A program made the position numbers and the translations under genes. DNA of 64,000 bases from Podocnemis expansa (Eukaryota; Chordata; Testudines; Podocnemididae). The first letter of the stretch is position 1. Each line of letters starts with the position of its first letter. Shown here piece after piece: positions 23,408 to 34,799 of this stretch. Location: positions 2,438,495 to 2,502,494 of the forward strand of contig ML682067.1 of NCBI GenBank assembly GCA_007922195.1, given 5' to 3'. The notes under the pieces were generated by a model. The model saw only the letters and a program-made list of their open reading frames with translations, was not told the DNA's origin and ran no database searches.

Positions 23408-23482
23408 GGGCCTGAGCCAGTGCTCTTTGAAGTCAACTGGAGTCCTTCCATTGACTTCAGTTGGCAATCAATGTAGCCCTTA
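23408..23482. repeat. Palindromic sauropsid repeat inside the HMGA2 3'UTR
   Basis: The arms GGGCCTGAGCCAGTGCTC / TGTAGCCCT and the self-complementary core TGAAGTCAACTGGA / TCCATTGACTTCA form an imperfect palindrome. I recognise it as an abundant old sauropsid element with a 'ttgacttcaatgg' core. Related fragments lie at 5556-5665 and 40038-40095. It sits between let-7 sites 5 and 6, so it is transcribed in the mRNA. Confidence 0.6.
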
Positions 23483-24155
23483 CTGAGCTGCAGAATTGAT
23501 AAGATTATCACCCATTTAGTTACCATGAACATATTAGTTGTAATACTCTGATCAGCTCTTTTTTAGCAATCCCAAGAATCAGCCTTTGGCAGTCTTTTGA
23601 AAAGATCCTTGTTTCTTGATATTATCACTTTGAAGAAGCCAGTAAGTAGTGATCATTAGATGCATCTGGCTTGGTACTAAAGTCATACCAATAGAAGCCA
23701 TCCTGAGAAACTACCCTCGGCCCAGTTAATAACACAATGTCACAAAGTAGATGTACTGACTAGGAGAAAGAGAGAGAAAGAGAGAGGAATAAAAAAACCT
23801 CTACATATGAAGCATTTAAAATAAATCTGGTTGAAACATATTACAAAAATCACATTTGTGTAAAATACATGAAAATACTCGTCAAGTATTTTCTTACAAT
23901 CTACTAATTTTTTAAAAAAATATTTGTGATTGCATTATGCAAAAGCTGAGCTTGTTGCTTCCCACCTACAAAGCTTCAAGTTTCTTTGAAGGTTTTTTGT
24001 TTGTTTTTAATATGAAAGTAATTTCAAACCTGTTCATTTCCAGCACAGTTCTTTTACAAAAAATAGTTTTGAATTAGGGATTAGTTGCAGTCCTAACTGT
24101 TTCAAATGTTTCAAACTAATGCTGAAAGTAACAAGTTCATTCCATTTAAAGGCTG

Positions 24156-24162
24156 GAGGTAG
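24156..24162 (-). promoter_or_regulatory. let-7 site 5 (7mer-m8)
   Basis: The minus strand reads CTACCTC followed by C, in the context AAGACCTACCTCCAG. It is conserved with human and lies 42 nt downstream of site 4. Confidence 0.82.
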
Positions 24163-24204
24163 GTCTTTGTCAATCAATTAGTCCATTTCTTTAAACAATT
24201 CATT

Positions 24205-24211
24205 TGAGGTA
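24205..24211 (-). promoter_or_regulatory. let-7 site 4 (7mer-A1)
   Basis: The minus strand reads TACCTCA in the context TGTACCTCAAATGAATT. This context is conserved with human. Confidence 0.8.
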
Positions 24212-24557
24212 CAAACTTGGACAGTAATATTTAAACATTACAACTAATTTTTTCTATGTCATGTAGTGTCATTGAAAATTATCCTTACAAACCTATGAGT
24301 AATTCCGTACAAAAATATATTCAAGTTAACAGTACATTACACAGAAATCTAGCAGAGAATAGGAATAAGTACATTTAAAAAAAAGAAAAATACATAGTCA
24401 AGCTGAAACACGTTAAAGATATTGCTTCATTAATTGCTGAAGTAGAAAGAAGGGGAAAATGCAGAGATTCATGATTATCTACCCAATAATAATTTCCTGC
24501 ATTGTATGTGTATAGCAGCATGTATTTATCAGGCTGTTGAGTTAATTGTAAAAATCA

Positions 24558-24564
24558 GAGGTAG
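24558..24564 (-). promoter_or_regulatory. let-7 site 3 (7mer-m8)
   Basis: The minus strand reads CTACCTC followed by T. The context TCAATACTACCTCTGA is shared with human. Confidence 0.82.
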
Positions 24565-24714
24565 TATTGAATAGTGGGATATTGCATCTGTTGCTAAAAG
24601 TGCGGCATAGAGTGAAAAAGATGGAGAAATGTCACTGGAGTCCAACTGACCAGCGAACCATCCTGTGTCAAAGTATATTGCATAAAGTAAGACGCAAACT
24701 CACTTGAGGTACGT

Positions 24715-24721
24715 GGTGTTG
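24715..24721 (-). promoter_or_regulatory. let-7 site 2 (7mer-A1)
   Basis: The minus strand reads TACCTCA, preceded by G, which matches let-7 seed positions 2-7 plus A1. The surrounding ACCAC(G)TACCTCAA resembles a human HMGA2 UTR site. Confidence 0.75.
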
Positions 24722-25712
24722 ATTCTTACATCAAGACTGCTGAGTAATGAGAAGAGATTAATTCCCTTTGAAGTATTGATACAGGGTGTGTGGAATTAGC
24801 TGTGGTCCAACAAAACATTTTTTCTTGGTTCAGATAAATTCATAATTGATTCTGGGGAATCTTTTCTTTCTGGGGAATCCTCTCCTTCCCCCCTCCCCCC
24901 ACCTTTAGATAAATCTATGTCTTTATATGGCTTGAAAGTGTTTTGGTGTTAGTCACCTCTAGTTTTCTAAGAATGTCTGGCTCTGCGGAAAGCTGAGCCT
25001 ACCTGAATTCCTAGTTTCCTGAAGATGAATGCCATGAGTTCTGTTTATTACTACTTCTGCTGATATGTTTGTATTTGTAAGTATACAACGTATCTTTGTC
25101 TTTTTTCCCTTTTACAAAATGAAAGTACCTTTTTTCTTTTGATTAGTGGCTGTTAAGTGAAAAATCAGCTTTCAATTTTTCCTGAAATAACAGTAAAAAA
25201 AAATCAAGTACATGTCTACAAGAAGGTTACAAAAAAGAGAAGTATCTATCCCTTATCTTTGGTGTTCTAAACAGGGAGATTACTAAGCGAGGGAGTGGGT
25301 TCTCAGAAGTGTTGTAAGGCCAATGGTGTTACACACCAAGCCCTTCCTATTTCAATGCCCATTATAATTATGTTACAAGTCCCTTGTTTATATGCAGTGC
25401 AGTGAATGACTTAAACCTAATTCAAAGCTTTCCTGACCCATTCACCTTGCTTAGAAGCTCTAACAAACTATTAGTAGGTTAAGAAAAAAGAAAACAGTAA
25501 TTAAAAGTTGCATCGGTAATCTGTGTCCCCCTTGTGTTACAGCAGTTTTTCACTAAACCTGGGACTGTGAAGGGATTACAATGAAGGTGATTAATATAGT
25601 CTTTTTAAAGGTTACATGATTTTTAACCCCCAGGCATAAGTGGAAAGACCTTGGCAATAGAAAATAAGTGGTCAAGGCAGTGTCTTCTCCCTTCAAAAGA
25701 CCCAACTGCTGA

Positions 25713-25720
25713 TGAGGTAG
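25713..25720 (-). promoter_or_regulatory. let-7 site 1 (8mer)
   Basis: The minus strand reads CTACCTCA, a full 8-nt let-7/miR-98 seed match. It lies 20 nt after the HMGA2 stop codon, the same place as in human. Confidence 0.88.
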
Positions 25721-25740
25721 AAATTGAACGGTGTGGTAGC

Positions 25741-25797
25741 CTAATCTTCCTCTGCAGATTCTTGTGAGGATGTCTCTTCAGTTTCTTCAGTCTCCTC
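25741..25797 (-). CDS. HMGA2: HMGA2 last coding exon (acidic C-terminal tail and stop)
   Basis: HMGA2 is an architectural chromatin protein that bends AT-rich DNA through three AT-hooks in the nucleus. This exon encodes only its acidic tail. Read on the minus strand, an acceptor (TTGCAG, with a pyrimidine-rich tract above it) is followed by 18 codons reading EETEETEETSSQESAEED and a TAG stop at 25741-25743. From memory, the human tail is EETEETSSQESAEED, so the match is near exact, with one extra EET triplet here. The frame continues in phase 0 from the exon at 52015-52047, which ends PAQ. Downstream DNA also matches the known HMGA2 3'UTR, including let-7 sites, which makes the assignment strong. 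The AT-hook exons are not in the window. The exon is intact, with no sign of a pseudogene: it has proper splice sites, a long intron and a conserved UTR. Confidence 0.95.
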   Translation of the reverse strand, partial: EETEETEETSSQESAEED

Positions 25798-26501
25798 CTG
25801 CAAGACACAAATAGAGTAAATAATTACCATTGTGTCTATGTCTTTAAATGACAAAAACAGATACTGCTGCCACTGAGCACTTTTGCAAGTAAGTACTTCC
25901 TAAACTGAATGAACACACTTCATAATCTTTGCCAGCTGTGCCTGTGCATACTGTGGATCTGACCTCTTATCAGCAAATGGAATCAGGAAAGAGACCACAA
26001 ACTTGGGAATCTCAGCCTTCTTGGAAAAGGTATAGACCCAGCTGACCACATCAGTTCATTTTCAAGTGTCTCTCCAACTTGTCTTCCAGTTTGCTCACTT
26101 TCAATTCTTTAGAACCTATATTGCTATTATGTTGACTTAATTGAGCCAAAACTAAATAAATACTAGGAACTGCTGGGTGCTTTGAATACAACAGTAATTA
26201 TCTTGTTTTGGCTTTGACACTGGGGTGACTTTGCTCTCAACATTTCTCATGCTAGAGGTAGAGCAGCTAGAGGCAACCATATTCATAAGTTTAAAAGAGG
26301 AGAGCAGCACCTTCATTAACACCAAAACACTCTTTCAATTCAGAAGTCCTCAAATAAGAAAATGTAGGAAAAGAGGAAAATATCTAGACTAAAGGTAGCA
26401 ACTTCATTCCTAAAGCATCAGATGGAATTTCTTGTCTTAAACCAGACCTCTTCCAAAGATTAAGAGGACTTGAATGAATGCATCTCAGCTGTTGTTTAGA
26501 G

Positions 26502-26677
26502 CAGTGGTTCTCAACCTTTTGTGGATCGCGACATACTGGGTATCATTTCATGACCCTAAGGGACACACCAGCCCACTTCCCCAGCCAAATCCAGCCATCT
26601 CCGCAGCTTTCCGTGACACACTTACCGCTGTGTGGTAACACAGTAATCTGTCCTGACACAGTGGTTGAGAACTGCTG
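26502..26677. mobile_element. hAT-type element, 176 bp
   Basis: The ends CAGTGGTTCTCAACC and GGTTGAGAACTGCTG are flanked by GTTTAGAG and GTTTAGAA (7/8). It is related to 56846-57016. Confidence 0.86.
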
Positions 26678-29090
26678 GTTTAGAAGTTTAACAAAGGCCT
26701 GCTGAACCACTTAGTCTGACGCTAAAACACATGTACCAACAATGCTGTGGCGGGATGCAGTGTCTGAAAGGCGGGCTATCCAGATAAAGTAAATTGAACA
26801 TATATTTTTGCAGGCCCCTCTCTTAAGTACAGCTGCTGGCCTTGAAGTTTTCCTTCAGTAGGCCCAGCTTTGCCATGCAATCCTCAGACTGCTTATGTAT
26901 TGAATGTGCAGTACCTTTCAGGACATGGCTGGTAGGCTGTAGACAATAAACATGTCTGATAAAAGGGCTGTTGGTGAGAAGTTGATTTTTATCAAATGCT
27001 GCACATCATCTCCTAAGACAGCATGTGAAAACGATCTAGGAAGAATAGGTAAACATTTACCCCTACAGCAAAGTGAGACCTTTTAAGAATGATCAGCTTA
27101 AAACAGCTTATAACAGTCTTCATACTTTAATAGATTTGATTTTCCACATGGCTTCATTTTGTCTGGGTGGCTCACTGACACAATTTATAACTTTCTTCCT
27201 TTCCCAGGCCACTACAGTACACCATTCAGTAAAGCATGCTTAAAGCCTGTCTGCATTATATGACCAAACTTCCATTCATTAGTGTTTGAAACACCTCAGC
27301 TGTGAAGGGCTCCTAAATGCTACCATGTGTGACAGTGCTGTACAAGAGCAGTATCAAGGAAAAAAACACTGGGCTTTAATCATAGACCACCGCTTACTGC
27401 AATCCCCTTTCAAAAGGTTTCAAAGATCCCCAAAAAGGCTGAAAAAGCTGTAAATCCAGGGAATAAACACAAGTACAAATGAATGGATGACAGCTTAAAA
27501 AATATAACCATAGCAGCATCAAGCCATGAGATTTCACACTGGTTTTGTTTAGTCTGCTTTGGGTTATGTGGGAAATGTGGAAAGCATGAAGCAAAAGCCC
27601 CCCTCCCTGTTAAACCATGGGCCTCAAATATTTAAGCCAGTAGGTTTATACCTCTCGACTAGGAAACAGGCCATGACCCTGGGATACTCTCTGGAGTACC
27701 AGGCACAAAGAAAGATGTAGCATGATCAAAGCTATAGAGAGACGAAAGAGAGCAAAGTCAAGTGTCAGCTGCCCTCTGACCTTGTCTTTTCAATTAATAT
27801 TTAAACGGCAGAAAGGCACTAAGCTAGCATGCAGATCCACAATTTTCTTCTTCACAATGACTCCTTTCCAGTTGTGACAGGGCAGGTATTTAGATTACTG
27901 AAAGTTATCGCAGCATAAAGTACTTAGGGGAATTTTACTCTGCTCCACCAATGGTTAAGATATAATGTACGGGTACTGAATCAACTTTTTTAACACATCA
28001 TACAATTCATTGCTATATGATGTGTTTTTCCCACTCATCTTCCCCACTATGCAGAGTGACATGGGGGCCGTTGTAACAGTTCAGGCTAGAAGAAAATCGG
28101 TATCTGAAGACATCTAATGAAAAGCCATTTGCACTATGAAGCACAAAAAGTGTGAGAAGCTGTTTTGACACACTGCAAATTCAGAGGCTCATGAAGAACA
28201 AGTGCTTTGCTCAAAGCCCTCCATGACTGTTCATATGAAAATAATGACTTGGGATTACGTTTTCTTTACTTAACATAACACACTTGTGTGTGTTTTTTTA
28301 ATTGCTGCTTTCTACTGCCTTTGAAGCTGTATTAGCTTTGATATTTAATTAGTAATGGTATGAGGAGCAGCCTGGAAAGTCCAATAGTTTTTTTAAGGCT
28401 ATGTAGGGGATAGCAATGAGTTTTCCAGGAGCCCATTTCACATACCACAACAGACAAGCAACATGACCACTTGCATCATTTATGATTGGCTAGTTGGGCG
28501 AACACTGCAACCTTAACTGGTTCCTTCCAAGAGCAGGTGGACCTCTGACCCCACTATCAGGAAGTGGTGGTCAGAGAGGGGAAGGACTACAGGCAGCAGT
28601 CTCTAGAGAATGTGCTTGTGGAATTGTTTCACAGCCAGTCATGGAGAGCTGAATATATGTCTTCATTGCTGAAGGGCATGTTGCTCTTTTGCAGATTTAT
28701 CACAAATTTCATGATATGTTGTTTTCTTAAAACTCCTTTAAGAGACTACACAAGGCTTTTAGCTATTAATTATTATTATTACTACTTTAAATCAAGAAAG
28801 TTTCTAGGTCTCATTATTGTGGTGAGAAGTTTGATCTTGTGATCTAACTATTCCTTTAAACTCAAACCCCAGAAATCAAGTAAAGTGACCATAATTTTTT
28901 TTATTAAAAAACAAAACAAAACAAAAACAAAAAAACCTTCATGATTTTTAAGACAATCTCATACCTTTGGAACTTGATTCATGGTTTTGGATGATTGAAA
29001 ATTGTCTTGTGTGAAACCTAAATGAATTCTTGCTGTGTAAACACTAAGTCCAAATTATGAATTTGCTGTAGAAGGAAGATATTTGTAAGT

Positions 29091-29340
29091 AGAGCCCTGA
29101 ATGGATACAGGCATGTGGATCCACATTGTTTCTGCATCTGCAAGAAATGGTCCATGGATATCTGCATTGTACCTGTGGATGTAACACAGATAGCCGCTGA
29201 TTTGCAGGGCCCTAGCCCTGCACAGATACAAATACGTAGATCTGTATCTCATCTTCATCTGCAAGAAACGGTCCACAGATATTCGCATTGTATCTGCAGA
29301 TGTGGATATCTGCGAATATAATATGGTTATCTGCAGCTCT
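29091..29340. repeat. Palindromic element with a ~49-bp direct duplication
   Basis: The ends AGAGCCCTGAATGGATAC and GTTATCTGCAGCTCT are imperfect inverted repeats. Two copies of a segment starting TCTGCAAGAAA(T/C)GGTCCA lie at about 29132-29180 and 29255-29303. It resembles a sauropsid element built on 'ggatatccgc' words. Confidence 0.6.
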
Positions 29341-30177
29341 ATTTATAAGCAGCCTAACCAGTTGTTATTATTTACTGGCTGTTTTGATATTGTACCAAAC
29401 ACAGAAGATGACATGATTGTTCATTTGGAGGGCTTACAATCTAAACAGAGAGAGAACAAAAATCAGGCGTGACAGATATGGCAATTTCTTGCACTACCTT
29501 TGAAGACCTGGGGATCAGGGATTATATCTTAACTCCCTGGGGCAAGGTGACCACAGTTCCCCCAGGAACTAAGAACAATGGAAGCAAATCTCCCCCCAAC
29601 TTTTAACTCCCAAAGAGGAGAACCACTGCCTGCAGAGGCTTGCATATACTAATTCAAACTTTGGATAAATATCCTGAGTTTAAACTGACTGATTCACCAA
29701 ATAAACAGACCATCTGTCCAAGCGCATCCCTTTCCCTTCCTGAGAAAAGCTGGGAGGACTTTAGCCTACTGAGGTCCCACAAGACGGATGGGTGAGTTGT
29801 GATAATATTTTAGCCTAAAAATAGAAACTTTTATTGTTTGTTACATGGCTTCTCTGTAATGCATTTACCTTCAGAATAAGTGTGCTTGCTTAGAAAGAGC
29901 TGAGCGGTAACTTTTGACTGTTGGCAATTACAAGCCTTTGAAAAGAAAGCAAAATAGAGATAGTAGACCTGTTAGGCAATCTGGTTTGTTGGAGATATCA
30001 CAATGTAGGCACAGAACTGTGCAGCCTGCTCAGGGTGGAGAGAGATACATGTCTCTGCCCAAAAGAAGTGACAGCTGAGGAGCTAGGATGCTAGAGTCAG
30101 TGCCCTTGATGGAACACACAGGGGGAACTGCCCTGAACAGGGAGACTCAGAGGAAGTAATGTAGTAAATCCCCTCTT

Positions 30178-30836
30178 TTATGGAGATACCACTTTTACAG
30201 AGAAGGAGGAGGACCGCCTAAGTAGCAGGTCTGTAGAAAAGGACCTGGGGGTTATGGTGGACAGGAAGCTGGATATGAAACCACAGAGTGCCCTTGTTGC
30301 CAAAAAGGCCAACAGCATATTGGGTTGCATCAGTAGGAGCATTGCCAACAGATCGAGGGATGTGGTTATTCCCCTCTATTTGGCACTTGTGAGGCCACAT
30401 CTGGAATACTGTGTCCAGTTTTGGGCTTCCCACCAGAAAATGATGTGGACAAATTAGAAAAAAGTCTAGCAGAAGACAACAAAATTGATTAGAGGGCTGG
30501 GGCACAAGACTTATAAGCAGAGACTGAAGGAACGTGGCTTACTTAGTCTGCAGAAGAGAAGACTGACGGGGGATTTGATAACTACGTTCAACTACTTGAA
30601 GGGGTACTCCAAAGAGGAGGGAGCTAGGTTATTCTCAGTGGTGACAGTGGGCAGAACAAGGAGCAATGGTTTCAAATTGCAGCTGGGGAGGTCTAGGTTG
30701 GAAAGTATGAAAAACTTTGTCACTAGGAGGGTTGTGAAGCACTGGAATGGGTTGCCTAGGGAGGTGGTGGAAGCTCCATCTTTGGAAACTTTTAATACCC
30801 AGTTGGACAAAACCCTGGCTGGGTGAAGTAGTGGAA
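30178..30836 (+). mobile_element. CR1 LINE fragment with decayed ORF2 end
   Basis: This is a relic of the CR1 reverse-transcriptase protein C-terminal part. Frame 2 (30254-30454) reads ILGCISRSIANRSRDVVIPL and then LVRPHLEYCVQFW, the conserved CR1 block just after the polymerase domain. Two in-frame TAG codons at 30455-30457 and 30467-30469 replace the usual Leu and Gln of 'LEKVQ'. The frame continues to 30826 with [55 protein letters not shown]. It is 5' truncated and lacks the terminal ATTCTATGAT repeat. Plus orientation means it is antisense to HMGA2 within intron 4. Confidence 0.92.
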
Positions 30837-31202
30837 GGTGGGTGTGCTCAGGGTCCCAACAAGGGACTGGAGCTGGGTGGGGGCGCCTGGGGCTCCAGGG
30901 TAGCACAGGGAGGGATTCTATTCTCATCATTGGTTCTACTTCTCTTTTGAACTGAAGACCAAAAAGTCCAAAATGAAAAAATATAAAAAAAGATTTTTTT
31001 TAGACAATACACCCCTTCAGCAGCATCCTGAGAGGGAGAAAACAAGTTCTCCATTTTGGTCAGCACCCTTTTCCCTGGAAATTTACTCATCTTGACTGCA
31101 CTTGCTTATGACAGGTCAGCTGGCCCTGGAAAAACAACTAATTCAGAGTGGTTACCATTCTTGTATGAGGACATTTAATCACCTTGAATTCATTTATTTG
31201 CA

Positions 31203-31268
31203 AAAGGTCAGCTGGCCAGCTTGTACACGTACTGGCAATGTCACATGTACAATGGCCAGCTGACCTTT
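31203..31268. repeat. Near-perfect hairpin, 66 nt
   Basis: The left arm AAAGGTCAGCTGGCCA...TTGTAC pairs with the right arm GTACAATGGCCAGCTGACC..., giving a stem of about 22 bp with a 2-nt bulge and a ~20-nt loop. The word GGTCAGCTGGCC also occurs alone at 31115. It could be a MITE remnant or a structured RNA in intron 4. Confidence 0.55.
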
Positions 31269-31834
31269 CACAAACAATGAAATCAAGTTAATTATGTGGC
31301 CTTGTACTAAACACTTAGTTAATAAATATACAAATAAAAGTTGCACATAAATGAAGCTGATAATAAAATCTGTTACACGAATTTAATGCATGTGTGCAAA
31401 GGTTATGGATCAGATTCCACCACCTTTGCTCACACTTACTGTGACTGAATATATTCCTGGATTCACACCCTACGCACTGTTGCAATAATCTTTGTACATT
31501 CTGAGATATCATCTGAAAACTAGTCATTCACTGGTCAATAGTACTATGGTGAAATGTGTGTAGCAACATTATATGTAAAGTTATGAATCCAAACTGAAAT
31601 TATGACTGAAATGTGATTACCAGACAAGTCTGTGGAGCGGGTAAACCAGTTTCTCAGAGATAAAAGGACAATCTGATGCCTCTAGCCAGGTGTCATCAAA
31701 GTTGATTGCAGAAGAATGGCCACTTGACAAGTGATTACCAAAGGCAGCTATCAGAAAAAGACTGACCTACATTTTAGCAAACAACAGAATGGAATCTATT
31801 TCATCCTGAGGCTCCATCCCTCCATCCTCACAGT

Positions 31835-32191
31835 GGGTATGTCTACACTATGTGTTTAAGTCGACTTAAGGACCCTTAAGTCAACTTAAACAGAGCCCTG
31901 TCTACACTGCAGGGCAATAAAGTCGACTTTAGGGTCCAGTAAAGTCGATTTTATAAGGTCCACTTATAAAGTCGACTTCAATGTGGACTCACTAAGTCGA
32001 CTTAATAAAGTCGACTTAGTGCAGTGGGGCCATTAAGTCGACTTTATAAAGTCGACTTAAGCTAGGGCACCCATTTAAAGTCGACTTTATAAAGCTGACA
32101 AAGTAGTGTGGACTCACTAAGTCGACTTAATAAGGTCTACTTAAAGTCAACTTAATAAAGCCGACTTAGCTTTTACAATGTAGACATAGCC
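31835..32191. mobile_element. MITE, GTCGAC-palindrome family, 357 bp
   Basis: The ends GGGTATGTCTACACTA and ATGTAGACATAGCC are flanked by the 3-bp duplication AGT (31832-31834, 32192-32194). The interior is dense in intact AAGTCGACTT words, so it is one of the less decayed copies. Confidence 0.88.
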
Positions 32192-32741
32192 AGTGGGAGT
32201 GAACTCTGTAACTGGGTAAGACTCAAGAAAATGCATTTCAAAGTGGTGAACTGGACTATAAAAGTTAGGAGCAAAAACACCCCTAGGTATTGTTTCCTAT
32301 CTGTCTCACGTTTCCTTTCACCTAGGAAGCAGCCATTTGCCTTTGGGACAGAGTTTGACCTGAAATTTGCTCAGCTTGTTGAGAGCTTGTGGTAAGAATT
32401 TTATCTTGAAGCACGTCCGGTTTGTTATGTTTTAGCACTAGAAAGCACTTTATTTTTCTTGTAACTGTTTCTGAGTTTAGTGCCTTGTACTTGTGCTCAC
32501 TTAAAATCAACGCCAGGGTAGGTAAATAAACTTGTTTTATTCTTTAATCAAAACTGACCCCACAGTGCTGTGGTTAAACTGGAAGTAACTCCATTTAAAC
32601 TGACAAACTTTTGAATGTTGTTCCCTTACAGAGGCAAAGGATCTCCAGTATCTGGCCTGTCCAGGAAAATGCTAGACAGTGCAGAACACACATCTGGGGA
32701 GCAAACTCAGGACTGAGAATATGTTGAGGTCAATCTTTAGG

Positions 32742-33589
32742 CAGGGGCATTGCTGGTGCTGGGCACAAGCCCTGAGTGATTAAGACAGTGCCCCAAGTCC
32801 TGAGCTGGTCTGGGACCCAGCAGCAGCAGGAGGAGCCAGCCCAGGACCCAGGCTGGGGCCAGAGCCGCTGGCTGGTGGCGGTGACAGGGGCCAGATCTGA
32901 CCCAGGATCCTGGGCTGCTGCTACCAGCTGGTGGTGGCAGCAGCAGGGGCTGGATCCAGTCCACAATCTGCAGCCACTAGCCGTGGTAGGGGCCGAACTG
33001 TGAGCCGCAGCAGGAGCTGAATCTCGCCTGGGGTTGACACCACTAGTTGCAGCAGGGACCGGATCCAGCCCAGGACCTGGGGCTGCAGTTGCAAGCCAGT
33101 GGTGGCAGCAGCAGGGGCTGGATCCTGCCCCAGGATTTGCAGCCACCAGTTGCAGCAGGGGCTGGACAGTGAGATGCAGCAAGATCTGGATCTGGCCTGT
33201 GGCCGATGCTGCAAGTTGCAGCTGGGGCCAGATACAACCTGGGATCCATGGTTGGCAGGGCTGGATCACAAGCCACAGAAGCCAGATCTGGCCTGGGGTC
33301 ATGGCCACCAGTTGCAACACGGTCCAGAGCTAGCCTGGGATCTGCAGCTAGGACCAGATCTGGCTCCAGGATCTGGAGCTGTTGGCTGATGGCACAGCTT
33401 CAGGGGCCAGATCGGGCTGGGGAGTGGCAGTGGCAGCAGGGTCAGAGGCCAGATCCAGGCCAGGAACTCAGGCCGGAGGGGTGGGTAGTGAGGCTGGGGT
33501 GGGCATGTGGCAGGGGTGTGGCTTTGGAGGGGTGGGATGTGAGCCCGGGGCTGTACCCCAACTGGGGTTTTGCAGCAGGGATGCTCCTG
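32742..33589. mobile_element. hAT-type element with GC-rich tandem core, 848 bp
   Basis: The ends CAGGGGCATTGCTGGTG and CAGCAGGGATGCTCCTG belong to the family of 2959-3569. The flanks TCTTTAGG and CCTGTAGT match at 5/8. Between about 32810 and 33480, units around GGCAGCAGCAGGGGCTGGAT and CCAGATCTGG repeat. The long open frames here are repeat artefacts. Confidence 0.72.
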
Positions 33590-33764
33590 CCTGTAGTAAT
33601 AACTGAGGTTGCTGGGTTCAGAGATGCTGGCAGACTACAGCTACACACAGACACTCAAGATGTGACATGCATGCTGGAAAGTATTTCATGTAGAGCTGTT
33701 TGTGAGGATCTACATTTTATTTTCAAAAAAGACTTTCACAACCAAGAGTCAATATATCTCTGAA

Positions 33765-33870
33765 ATTCAATAAGACTTAGGCTCCTAGGTACTCAGCTGC
33801 TTTTGAAAATGAGACTTAGCCATCTAAGTTGGTTAGACCTTGCAACACTGAGTGGAGAGATACCTGAATA
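33765..33870. repeat. Fragment of 'cacctaag'-type palindrome
   Basis: AAGACTTAGGCTCCTAGGTA, TTTTGAAAATGAGACTTAG and ATCTAAGTTGG resemble the element at 38544-38659. Confidence 0.45.
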
Positions 33871-34799
33871 CCTTTAAAAACATGGGCCATATGGATTAGC
33901 ACCAGAGTAAAAGCTGTTAGCTGGCAAAACTGAGCATTTGCCTGTGACTGGTGAGAGAACTGTTTGCACAGAGCAGAATTCAAGCATGTAGTCTGCACAG
34001 CATTTACCCTGGGGACAAATACTACTTGACAAAATTCTGGGGGCTGGGCAAACACGCACAAAGAGACATACCTGAGACTTCAGATGCTGACAGACACAAC
34101 CAGGTCAGGCAGGAGTGAAATAAGATATTAAAGAAAAGAAGCATTCAAACTGCATATTGATTGAATCAGTAGTCTGACCTTACACGACTTTGTGGCAGAC
34201 TGGCAAATCCTAAGGTTTGGAAAGAGCTTTTACAATTTGTCTAAAAGACTAAAAGACAATAAGCCCTTCAAGTCAGCGACTACGATTTACTCTGTGCTTA
34301 CATGGTACCCAGTATAATAAGGCCGTGACCTGGATGGTTTTGAGGTGCTCAAAGCAATATAAAGATAAAGATAATTAATAAAAATATTAACAAGCACACA
34401 TCTCTGAAGTTAATAGTTCTAAATATTTAGGCCTGTGCATTAGACTGACAAATTACAAGCCATGATATAAACTCTTCCTCCTGATGGTAGTAGAAACTGT
34501 TCATACCAAAGAGATGTTGCTGTCAATGCAAGTGAAAATGATATAATCCATAACACCACTGACAATTTCCTAATGATTAATGCATGAAACAGGGTATATT
34601 TCTGTGCGTCCCTCCTGATCAGTTCCAGCCACTGTGACAGAAAATATTTCATTTTTGAAAGGCATGAGACACCATAATATGAAAGAGAAGGGACATGAAT
34701 AAACACGTGGGTTAAATACTATATGATGTGTCTCAGACAAGCCTCACATCATGAGTTCCCATTTTATGGAAGCAAGAATCTCCTTAGGGCAGTGGTAGG

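Larger units (their letters stand above)
22780..25740 (-). other. HMGA2: HMGA2 3' untranslated region
   Basis: The region runs from the stop codon to just past the poly(A) signal at 22798-22803, about 2.96 kb, close to the human 3'UTR length. Several blocks are recognisable against the human UTR as I remember it: the first ~40 nt after the stop, the double let-7 block at 23214-23240, the stretch around 24156-24211, and the last ~120 nt with two AATAAA motifs. Seven let-7 seed matches are spread along it and are listed separately. Known biology: let-7 represses HMGA2 through these sites, and losing the UTR raises the protein level. A short sauropsid palindromic repeat is embedded at 23408-23482. 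The exact cleavage position is inferred. Confidence 0.9.

Noticed and set aside
30254..30826. A functional reverse transcriptase gene
   Set aside because: Only the C-terminal end of CR1 ORF2 remains, with two in-frame stops and no 5' part, so it is a relic.
32730..33763. Several overlapping open frames (up to 196 codons) on both strands
   Set aside because: They are all inside the tandem GC-rich core of the hAT-type element 32742-33589, and composition explains the lack of stops.
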